This document shows positions 26,301 to 38,300 of a DNA stretch of 64,000 bases, piece after piece. Positions within the stretch are counted from its first letter, which is position 1, and each line of letters starts with the position of its first letter. Both the position numbers and the translations under genes were made by a program. Below the pieces are notes generated by a model that was given only the letters and a program-made list of their open reading frames with translations, was not told where the DNA came from and made no database searches. This DNA is from Cryptomeria japonica (taxonomy: Eukaryota; Streptophyta; Pinopsida; Cupressales; Cupressaceae): the NCBI RefSeq assembly GCF_030272615.1, contig NC_081411.1:208536244-208600243 (forward strand), in the 5' to 3' direction.

Positions 26301-29300
26301 ATATCCATATGGCCTTGCCTATATAAGTACGCCCATATTCATTGTATTGGTTAATCCAATTGATCATTTGCATATTGATGAGAATACAGTTTGTTCTTGT
26401 CATTCTTGTCTCTCTTTTATACTTTTCATTGTGCCCTTGATCTTGGCAAAATCTCACATGGTATCAGAGCTATTGGGGCTTCATTGATTGGTTTTGCGAG
26501 ACATCTTAGAAGGCTTCTATTTTCGAATCTAAGGTACTATGCGTTTTGGAGGCATCATAGAGTGTTTTCGACCTCACCATTGCGTTTGGGAGGCCGTTTC
26601 CATAAAAATCGAGTATAAACTTGACCTATTTTGACGAAAGTCGAATTTTGGGTGTGGAGGAATTTTTTGCCCAATAGCAGGTTTATCCTTAGAACAGTGG
26701 GGCACTGATTAATGTTATTCTAGTGTGTGTGGGGTTGGGCGTACGGTTTCGGATCTAAAAAAAAAAAAATCCTGAAATTTTTTTTGCAGTGTGAAAAAAA
26801 ATATAATTTTTTTTTTTGGGGGGTCTGTGACTGACTCCCCCACCATACTTCGTACACAGTGTTTGCAAGTTGTGCCGCCGTCCTCTGACAACGGTCCTCG
26901 TGCAACAGCCATCGTGCAGGTTGTATCCCCCCGCGGTAGCTCCTCTATTAGCAGCCCCATCGCTTCGCGCAGCCACCACCGCACAGCTGCAACCGGTCTT
27001 CGCTCCGCACAATCGCCACCGGTCTCTGCCACTAGCAGCATCGCCTCCGGCCCAACTTTGCGTCGGTCGCCTTCTGTCGCCCACTGACTTTCGCTGCCGG
27101 CAACCTCCTGCCAGCAGCTGGGCACTCCCGTTGGCCATGTCACTCGCTCGCGTAAGTTTTTGCGTTAGGTGCCATGTTAGCTGCCATGCAGACCCTGCGC
27201 CCATTCATCCGTGCTTTCTGCCACATCAGCAACGCGCAGTCAGCCGCCACGTCAGCGCCCAGCCAACCTAGTCCAGGGGTGCGACGACCATTTTGATGGT
27301 CAGACAACTGTCAAATTTAACATAGTGTTTTGCTGACGTTACCCTGCGTCAGCATCTTTTTGAAAATTTTAGACCCCTCTCCGTTGAGCAGTTTAGTTTT
27401 TTGGGTCAACTTTGGAGGCTCATAACTTGCTCAATTTTGCTCCTTTTTGGGTGCAATTTTTTTGATTTGGGCTAATTTTTTGCGTTCTTCGCAGTGGTGT
27501 GGTTATTTTCTGATTTTGGTGCACAGGTTTTTCAGAATTTTCAGATTTTCTCAGTTTGTCCAATCCTCGATTTTGCAACTTCAAAGGCTTCGTTTGAGCT
27601 CATACGACCTCCTTTTCAGGTGCCGTTTTTTTTGAAGGTGCATATTTTTTCGTCTACTTCCATAATCTATGATTAGTTTTAAGAGATTTTGAGTGGATAT
27701 TGTACTTTCAGATATTGGTCTTTTTTGGCTTGCTTGGTACTTATAATTTTCTTGGATCTTAGTTTAGATCTCTTGCATTATCAGTTTGAGTTTCCTTTGG
27801 CCTTATTGAGGCAGTTGTAAAGTTGAAATCAGAAGTCCACTTTGCCATTTTTTGCAAGTGGTCCATTGTACACGCACTAAGTATAAAGTGCCAAATCATC
27901 ATTTTGGGGGAGTTCTTTGATTGAGTGAATTTGGGGGGGTGTCTTGTGTGATTGTGCCTCTCTTTCCTTGTGCTCTTTCATTTTTTGTTGCAACGAGTCC
28001 TCATAAATTTCCACCTTTAACTCCACTTAATTATGCATCTTGGAAAATTAAAGCATGGAGCAAATTAATGGGAAAAGGTCTCACGCATTACATAGATGGA
28101 ACAATAGAAGCACCACCTGATCCTAAGGTTGATCCTAATGCTCAGTTAGATGGCTCACTAAGAATTGCATGGCTCTTGGAACTTTGCGTAAGTATGTATC
28201 AAATGACCTCATTTTTCACATTGAGAAGTGTACTACAATCAAAGAGGCTTGGGAAATGTTTCAAAAATTGTATGGTCAAGTTTATGAAATCAGAGGTTAC
28301 AAGATTGACAACGAGCTCACCAACTTGGATCCCAAGAGTTTTGATACAATCCAAGATTATGTCAGCAAAACAAATGAGCTAAGAGCATAGCTTAAGGATT
28401 GTGGAATTGACAAAAAGGATGCTCAGTTGATATTCAACTTGTTGGACAAGCTTGCACCTGAATATGCAACATTTCTTTCTAGCTTCCAAACTCATCGTTT
28501 GACAGTGGGGAGTTCCTACACTATGCCTTCATTTCATGCTTTCACAAAAATGTTGATGTTGGAACAATCTAAGTTGTTGAACATGGGGCTTCTCAAGTCT
28601 TCAAAGTCCAAGGCTTTGGTGGCTAATCAAGGGAGTCAAGGAAGTGAAGGTAAAGATTCCAACAAGAAGAAGAAGCAAACGAAGTCAAAGCCACAACAGG
28701 GAAAAGGACAATCATCCTCTCCATCACAAGGCGATTTTTCATCCTCTTCTAAGAAGGGGACTCCACCTAAGAAGGATAAACCAACTTGTGCTTATTGCAA
28801 GAAGTATGGTCACGATGAGCTTTGATGCCACGCCAAGCAAGTTGATGAGTTGACAAATCTTCTTAAGAGAAATAATATCAACTTTCCATCCGCCTACAAC
28901 AAGAAGGATTCAACTCCTTCCTCTTCCTCACAGTCTAAGGGAAAAGGGCAAGCATTTGTGGCTACAATAGGTTCTTCACAGCAGTGGATACTTGACTCAG
29001 GTGCCTCTTATCACATTGGTTCTACAAAGGAGCAGTTTTCTTCATTGGAGCCATCAAAGGTACCTCACATTTACACAGGTGATGATACACAAGTTGTGGT
29101 TGAAGGGAAAGGTTCAGTTGACATGGATGATGGAACATTTGGGAATGTTCTCTATGTTCCTAACTTGTCTACCAACCTTCTCTCTATCTACCAAATCACT
29201 CACTATGGGAATGGCAAAAAGGTTGAGTTTACACCTGATTCAGTTGTGGTAAAGGAACTTGATAATGATGCCTTGGTAGCAGTGGGACAAGTCAATGACA

Positions 29301-32300
29301 ACTCAAGACTTTATTCATTCTCCCACTTTGTGCCAAGTTCTCCTTCTAGGGCCTTCCTTGCTTATTCAAATTCAGAAAGTAGGCTATGGCATGAGTGGTT
29401 TGGTCACCTCAACTACCGCTATCTTCAACAGCTCGGCACTAAAGACATGGTCACAGGTCTACCTCGAATCAGTTTTTCAGAGAGTGTATGTTCAGGATGT
29501 TCCATGGGCAAGCATCCTGAGGAGAAGTTTGATAAAGGGAAAGCTTGGAGAGCTTTGGAAGTTCTTCAACTTGTTCACAGCGATGTAGCAAGTCCATTTC
29601 CATCACCTTTTCATTTAGTAAGGCCTGCTATGTCCTCACCTTCATTGATGACTACTCCCGCTTCACTTGGGTCTACTTTCTTATTCATAAGAGCGAAGTG
29701 TTTGACAGATTTCAAGACTTTAAGGCTCTTGTGGAGAAGCAGTCTGGGAAAGTGGTCAAGATTTTTCGCATAGATAATGGAAGGGAATATGTGAACAAAA
29801 GACTTGAGGATTTTTGTACATTTGAGTGGATTGATCTTCAACATTCTGTTGCTTACACTCCACAACAAAACGGAGTTGCAGAGCACAAGAATAGAACTCT
29901 CAAAGAAATGGCTAGCTGTATGATACATGCACGTTCTCTTGATCTCGCCTTTTGGGCAGAGGCTATCAGTTGTGCCACACTCATCCAAAATCGGGTTCCT
30001 CACAAAGCTTTGACAGACATTACTGCTTTTGAGGCTTGGGCTGGTAGGAAACTGATTGTGAGACATTTCAGAGTCTTTGGGTGTCCAGCATGGGCTCACA
30101 TTCCTCTGCAGAAATGCAAGGCATTGGAACCTTAGAGTAGGCCTTGTCCTTTTGTTGGATATCGTGAGGGTGTTAAGGCATATTGATTGATGGATCCTGA
30201 GACACATGAGGTTTTCATTGAGAGGAGTGTTCATTTTGAGGAAGGCTCTCCTAGCTTAGCCTCTACCTCCTCCACCTTCCTCCTTTTTGGATAGTGATGC
30301 CAGTGATTCAGATGATGTGACACCTTCAAGTCCGACTCGCAGGGTTACACCTTTGTAGGGTCCACTTGCAGTTGAGGAGCCTCTTTTTCCACCTCCACCT
30401 AGACCTCGTTGGGCTCGACAGACACTTGAGTCAGCCGGTTCTCTTGTTGGGGATCCTTCAAATACACAGGGGACTCGATCACAACATTAAGACCTTCCAC
30501 ATGCATTCATTGCTACCACTTTCGATCCACAGACATTTAGGGAAGCATCAAGGGTTCCTGAGTGGGACCACGCTATGGAGGAAGAGTATAGTTCCTTGAT
30601 GAGGAACAACACATGGGAGTTAGTCCCTCTCCCTAAGGGGAGCAAGATGGTTCGATGTAAGTGGATCTATTGGACCAAGTTTGCCGCGGATGGTAGTGTG
30701 GATAAGTATAAGGCTCGGCTTGTTGCAAAAGGTTTCTCTCAGGTTCCAGGTGTTGACTATACTGAGACCTTTGCATCCGAAGCCAAGGTGAACTCCATTC
30801 GCTTCAGACTTGCTATTGCCGCAGCTCATGGTTGGGTTGTACATCAGATGGATTTGAAGAGTGCTTTTCTTCATGGGGATCTTGATGAGGAGATTTATAT
30901 GGAGCAGCCATAGGGTTTCATCCAGGATTCATCCTTGGTTTGCAGACTAAGGGAATCTCTCTATGGCCTTAAGAAGGCCCCCAGGGCTTGGTATGCCATG
31001 ATGGATTCCTTTCTTCTCTCAGTAGGGTTTACCAGGTGTCATTCCGATCCAAATGTCTACATTTTGCGACAGGATGACTCTCACTTGATACTTGTGCTCT
31101 ATGTTGATGATTTGATTATTACAAGGAGCACCGCATCCATCATTAGTAGGGTCAAATCTGCTTTGCATGACAGATTTGCTATGACTAACTTGGGTCTTTT
31201 GCACTACTTTCTCGGGATAGAGATTTGACAGTCACCTTCTAGGATTACACTATCGCAGCCCAAGTATGCTCTTGATCTACTTGCACGCTTTCATATGGCT
31301 GATTGTAAGCCTGCATCGACTCCCTTTCTTTCAGGAGTCAAGCTTGAGGCTCAATGCTCTTCTCCACCAGTTGATGCCACATTGTATCGTCAACTTGTGG
31401 GTAGTCTCATCTACTTGACTCACACACGCCCTGCTATTTCATTTGCGGTTGGCATGGTTTCCCGCTTCATGCAGGAACCACATGAGCTTCATTGGAAAGC
31501 TGCCAAACGCATCCTTCGTTACATCCAGGGTACACATCATTATGGGATTCACTATGTAGCAGGCACAAGACTTCACTTGGTTGATTACACAGGCTCTGAT
31601 TGGGTTGGCGATCTTGATGATCGTAAGTCTACTTCAAGTTACAGCTTCCACCTTGGTTTGGGCCCCATTTGTTGGCAGAGCAAGAAGCAACATTGTATTG
31701 CTCTCTCTTCGACTGAGGCTGAGCATCGAGGAGCTGTTAATGCAGTGATTCAGACCATTTGGCTTCAGCAGATTCTCATATAGTTTGGGTTCACCACTCC
31801 ACGACCGACAGTTCTACATTGTGACAATCAGAGTGCTATTGCCATCTCGAAAAACCCGGTCCAGCATCAACAGACAAAACACATCGAGATCCATATGCAC
31901 TACATCCGAGAGTTGATTTAGGAGCAGGTCATTGATTTGCTATATTGTCCTACAATGGAGCAGGTTGCAGACATATTCACCAAACCTTTCACCGAGAGTA
32001 AGTTCCAATAGTTGCGAGCTCTCTTGTGGGTGCGGGATGTCTCATTAGGGGGGGCCAGCTGACTTCTCCTTCCTCTCTTATGGGGGGGACTTTTTCCTCT
32101 TTGAGGTTTTGTCCTTCTTCTTTGAGAGTCTTTTGTACATACATCTCTCTTTTGGGGGGGAGTTTTTCCCACTCGGTTTTCTCCCTTTCTCCGTTTGTGA
32201 GAGATTGCATTGCATAGGTTTGCTTGCATTTGCCTGTTGTACATGGGTACCTATCATGGCCTAGTAGCCGAGACCCATCTTGCATTGTTGACTTGAGTCT

Positions 32301-35300
32301 TCATTCCCCTAAGTTGCACTTAAGGGGGGGTGTTGGTGTAAATAATTATTCATCATGGATATATTACACTTTACTTAAGTTAACTTAGGATAATGCATCT
32401 CATCGTAGTTTGGATATGAGACACTTAGGGAAGTGTGCACATAGGGAAATAGCTTGTAGGAGAAATTCCACCTTTTGTGGTCTTATCTTGCTGGTACACT
32501 CCACATTCGGTGTGTCATCCACCTCTTGTGGAATATTATATTATTTCTCCTACCTACTTCTACTTTTTCTTACCTACCCTTGTTTCTCATTGAGCCACAT
32601 GTCATGATTGTGTGCTTACATATCCATATGGCCTTGCCTATATAAGCAGACCCATATTCATTGTATTGGTTAATCCAGTTGATCATTTGCATATTGATGA
32701 GAATATAGTTTGTTCTTGTCATTCTTTTGTCTCTCTTTTATACTTTTCATTGTGCCCTTGATCTTGGCAAAATCTTACACCATGCATACCACCAAGAACA
32801 AGGATGTTACTGCCTGTAACTTAATAACAGTTCTGATCTGATCTGATCCATGGTGGTGTCACTGGATGTTGTCGATTCCCTTCCTTTATATCTCTCAATG
32901 TGAGGGAAAAGTCACACCTATTCTTCATGTCTTCCCTTTCACCCTTTCACCATTAGCACCCTTTGAAAGAGTGCAACTTTTCATTATTTCTGCCCTTTGA
33001 AAGGGACACAAACTTTCACAACCAGATCTACACTTCTTATTTAAATCAGATCTGTACTTCTGATTCCCAAATTATCCCCCCTTCGAATGAGTTCTCTTCT
33101 CCTCTTTATACCTCATATTTGGGGGAGTCACAACTTATCATTTTATGCCTTTTGACCATTCATTAACTTAATTATATCTAGTTATATTCTTTTATATTTT
33201 AATTAAATTTTTTTTTTTTATTCTTTTGTATTTTAATTTTTTCATTTATTATTTATTATTAAATTCTATTTTCAAAGTGAGGACATTACACGAGCTTTGT
33301 ACTGATCAAGAGTTCCATCAGCTTTGTACTTCACTTTGTAGACCCATTTGCAGCCAATGGGTTTCTTCTGGGGTGGAAGATTTGATAGAACCTAAGTGTT
33401 GTTCTTTTGAAGACTATGATACTCAGCTTCCATAGCCTTTTCCCATTTAGGTATTCCTTTTGCTTCAGGATATGTTTGAGGCTCATAAATACTCTAAAGA
33501 TTTGCCATGAGAGCAAAATTTACAATGTTCTATTTGCTCTTGCCTCTAGAAGATCTCTTCTCAACAAGTTCATCATCATGAACAACATCAATGGTCTTTT
33601 CCCACCGTTGAGGCCGGTGAGTAGAAGCACTTGTATCTAACTCAAGATGCTTATCATGGGTAGGAGTGTCTAGAATAAACTCATTGGGATGTTGAACTAG
33701 GTTTTCTTAAGGAAAATTTGGTGGAACAAGATCCTTCTGAGGAGAAACAACATTCTCTGTGTCAGAATTAGTAGAATCCCTCCCTTCAGGTGGAGCTAAG
33801 GGAAGTTAGAGATCCAAGTCCTTAGCTTTTAGAGGCTGATCTTCAAAACTGAAAACAGGAGAAGAGGGCTGAAAAGATCCTCCTCCTTCATCAAACACAA
33901 CATCTTGACTGATAATGAGACGACCAATGTCTACATCAATTAGCCGATAAGCCTTATGGTTGTCATTGTAGTAAGTGAACATCAATTTTTGGCTCTTGGA
34001 ATCTAGTTTTGATCTCTTTGGATCTGGAATCCAAACATAAGTAGAGCCAAAAACTCAAGTGGCCAATTTTGGGTTTCCTCCCAGATCAAGCTTCCTTTGG
34101 AGTCATCTTCTTAACGGCTTGTGTCGGAGATTTGCTCAAAAGATACACTGTAGTATATAGACTGCTTTTCCCCAAAATTTCTTAAGAACATTCTAGTGCT
34201 CCAACATAGACTGCGCCATTTTGGCGATTGTGTAGTTTCTTCGCTCAACAACACTGTTTTGCTGAGGAGTGTAGAGTGTGGTAAGTTGGCACTTAATGCC
34301 GTGGTGTGCACAAAAGTTGGAGAAATCAGTAGAACAAAATTGCCCCCCATTATCTGACCTAAGAGTTTTGGTGGGACACCCTGACTCTTTTTCAACTAAG
34401 GCTTTAAACTTCTGAAATTTAGGAAGCACTTCTAACTTGGTTTTAAGAAAAAAACACCTACATTTTTCTACTTGTGTTCAATGAAAATGGAATTGGGTAG
34501 TATCAGGACATAATTCCTCTTTCATTCATACATTGGAATATGAAAGCACCTAAAGGAGTGATTCTCTTTGACTAACTCTTGTGAAAGAGAGTCAAGAAAT
34601 ACTTTTAAGGTTTCTATTCCTTTGCTGCTATGAAAGGGAATGTGCAAAATGTGGGAGGATGTGAAACTATGCAAAGAAGATGAATACAAGTGACAAATAG
34701 TAAGACTACAGACTGAATCTTAACAAAATTGAGACAAGTATAGATCTGAGAATGGAATTTTGTTGTGCACTTGATATTGAAAATTGAGCATGATTTGACT
34801 ATAGACTGGGGCGTTGGGCGCTCTGGTCCCTGTGACTGGACTGATCTGCAAACTGGGAATCTGCTACCTAAGCCTGTCTAAGAATTGTCTGCCAAATCTG
34901 GAGTTGATTGGGGTGGACTGGGGCACGGGGCGCCCTGGTCTTGGTGGAATAGGGTGTGTTGATACTTAATAGCTTCGGTAAGATAAATGATTGAGTGGGA
35001 GATAAATGAAGTCTCCCATTCAATCATCTATCTCATCGATAGATAAATCCAGATCTCAAATGATTATTCCTTTATCTATAATTGCTCTCCTTATTCTGTT
35101 ACAGTCAATTACGTTACTCATGCAAACTGATCGAGTGCATACTATTAGATTGATAAACCGATAATGATCGGGCCTTATTCTAACCCTCTCGATTCATTAT
35201 CGAGTCATCACTTTAATAGCCACCGAGTTTATAACCATCGGGCTTAATGCATATCACCGTCTAACTAATGTTATTGGGATAAATTGATAAACCGACTAAC

Positions 35301-38300
35301 TTATGTTATTGGGTTTAAACCGATTAATAGTAACCACTGATTAATATTAACACCGATTGATATTGCCACCGATTGATATAGCCACCGATTATCATCGGAT
35401 TATTAATAACCGAAGTGGCTTCGGTTCCTTTGTATATGTGATGACACCGATTAAGCAATCGGTTAAGGAGGGACACGACCAAGGGGTATCTTGGTCGGTC
35501 ATGTCCAAGGGACATGATCGATCAAGGTACCACTTGATTGGTTCCCTCCATGATATATATACCCAATGATATGTTGTGGAGAACACATAGAAAACATAAA
35601 TGCTCTCTCTCCACCTGCAATAAACAAAATCAAATTCATTATATGGAGAAATAACATATACTTGAAAGGAAAAATAACCTTGAATATAACTTGCACCTTG
35701 AATTGTAAATTGACATACATTTACATGGTATCAGAGCCAAGTTAAAATCGAACCTGAGGCTATTCAATTTTGTGTAAAATTCAAGACAAAGATATATTCA
35801 ACATCACATTTCTCCAAATGGCTAGCACTATCAGATTCAAAGATAGACTCGGAGGAGGCAATGACTTCTCAGCATGGAAGTTCAGAATTAAGATGATTCT
35901 AAGAGAAAATAAAGTTGAATCATTTGTAAAAACTGAAACTACAGAACCTGAGACTGAACCTGACAAAACAACTTGGATAGAAGGAAATGAAAAGGCCATC
36001 AAAATCATAGTTGATGGGGTGAGGAATAATATTATGCCCATCATAAGGAAACATGAAACGGCCTACAACATGTTCAAAGCACTTGAAGATGCATTTGAGA
36101 TATCCAATGCAAGTAGAACCTTGGCTTTAAAGAGAGAAATAAATCATATAGCTATGATCAAAGGGGAGTCAGTCAATGCCTACTTCATGCGGATATCAGC
36201 CCTAAGGGATGAGCTAGCAACCCTTGGATATGAGATCCAAAGCAAAGAATTAACACTCATTGCTCTAGATGGGTTGCCTAGTATATAGGAAACATTCGTC
36301 CAAGGCATCAGTGCAAGGGCTAAATTTCCAAAGTTTGAAAGGCTAAAGGCAGATTGTCTCCAAGAAGAATCAAGGTTAAATAAGAAAGGAATCAAACAAA
36401 AGAACATAGATGAAGATCTTCAAGTTCTAAATACAAACTCCAATAAGAAAAGCAAGTAGAAACAATTTAGGAACAGGAAAGGACGTCATGGCAAGAACAC
36501 CTTCAAGAAGGATCTTTCACATATTCAATGTTATAGGTGTGACAAATTCGGACACTATGTTGGAAAATGTCCGGAAAGAACCAAACAACAAGCCACATTT
36601 GCCAAAGCAGTAAAATCTAAAAAGGAAGACGACTTCGAGAAGTGTGTACTCTACTCAACACTTACAAACCAAGCATCAAACAAGGTTAACTCCTGGGTGA
36701 TCAACAGTGGCTCATCCAGACACATTACAGGGTTTAGAGAAGTGCTAGACTCCATGATAGAGGAGAATGATGAGGAAGTGACTAACGGAGATGACTCCAC
36801 ACATCCAGTCAGAGGAGTTGGAACCTGCACCATCAAACTGAAGTCAGGCATATCATTGCAACTTAAAGGAGTACTATATGTCCCAGGCATCAAGAAAAAT
36901 CTAGTCTCTATATCAGCACTAGAGGATAATGGCTACAGAGTGACCTTCATGGACAACAGAGTGTTGGCTTGGCCAAGGAATTCATCTATCAAGAAAGCTA
37001 AAACCATTGGTCAAAGACAAGGCTACTTATATGAGCTATGCACAGAGCCCAACCTAGCCCTAATCCATGAAGCTACAGATGCTAATGAAGCTTGGCATAG
37101 AAGACTAGGTCACCTGAATTTTAGAACTTTATCATCAATGGGAAACCTTGTCACAGGTCTACCTAAGTTAAAGCAATATCATTCAGGGGCATGCAAGGGA
37201 TGTGCCCTAGGTAAAAATACTAAGGGTGTTTTTCAAAATAGTACTAGGAAAACAAGCAAAGTTTTAGAGTTAGTTCATTCTGATGTATGTGGACCTATGT
37301 CCGTACCTTCTTTAGGGGGATTTTTGTATTATGTAATATTTGTTGATGACTACTCTAGAAAAACTTGGATCTACTTTCTGAAATGTAAAGAATTAGAAGA
37401 GATCCTTAATAGGTTTAAGGAATTTAAATCACTACTAAAAAGCTACTCAGGAAATAAAATTAAAACCTTAAGAACTGACAATGGGTGGAATACACCTCAG
37501 ATTTGTTTAAAGATTTTTGTAAAAATGCTGGGATTAAAAGGGAGCTCACTATACCTTATAATCCTCAATAAAATGGGGTAGCTGAGAGCAAAAATAGGAC
37601 AATTGTAGAAGCTGCCAAAGCCACGATTCTTGATCAGAATCTAATTACCAATCTTTGGGCAGAAGCAATTAGCACTGCTGTATATATACAAAACAGATGT
37701 CCTCACTCCCATCTTGAAGGTAAAACCCCTGAGGAAGTCTTTACTAAAACAAAGCCAGATATCAGCCACCTTAGGATATTTGGGTGCCCTGTCTATATTC
37801 ATGTACCTAAGGAGAAAATATTACAATTAGAGCCTTCTGGAAAAAGGGGAATACTTGTAGGATATAGTGAAACCTCCAAGGCCTACAAAATCTATATATC
37901 TGGTCAGAGGAATATTGAACTAAGTAGGGATGTAATCTTTGAAGAAGACTTAGCCTTCAAAAGAGCCCAAAGCTCAATAGAACTTGAAGCCTATATCCCT
38001 ACCCCTAGCATAGATGAAGACTCTGCTCCTGAGCTTCAGAGGGAGAGTCTTGAGGAAAATGAAGGTGAAACTCAAAACCCACCTAGAGAAAATTTCAAGA
38101 AAAGACCACTATGGGCCACCAAAACTGTAGAAGAAGCTCAAAAATATGCTGCTCCTTCAGGAACCTTCAGAGAAAGCAAAAGGCCTAACAAATTCATTAG
38201 CTATGTTGCCCTTTTGAATGATCTTTCAAAAGCTGAACATAACAGTGTATCAGATGCACTTAAAATATGGAAGGATGCCATGTCTGAGGAATATCAATCC

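Larger units (their letters stand above)
26013..32779 (+). mobile_element. Complete Ty1/copia element (copia 1)
   Basis: 6,767 bp with two LTRs, perfect CCATG target duplications (26008-26012, 32780-32784), a primer-binding site for initiator Met tRNA, a decayed gag-pol and a polypurine tract. It is inserted in solo LTR B. Near-identical LTRs indicate that it is younger than its host layers. Confidence 0.93.
25482..33290 (+). mobile_element. Solo LTR B, itself split by copia 1
   Basis: Ends TGTAATG and CATTACA form a perfect 7-bp inverted pair. Flanks are CGAGT (25477-25481) and CGAGC (33291-33295), one mismatch. Without copia 1 and its CCATG duplication it is 1,037 bp: 25482-26012 and 32785-33290. 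TATAAATA near 25870 gives a + orientation. It has no coding capacity of its own. Confidence 0.75.

Noticed and set aside
26755-27271. Overlapping long open frames on both strands of the GC-rich block
   Set aside because: GC-rich DNA has few stop codons. The translations are low-complexity, overlap on both strands and match no domain.
29611-30234. Long minus-strand frame of 207 codons
   Set aside because: Lies opposite copia 1 integrase, which has clear motifs in the sense direction.
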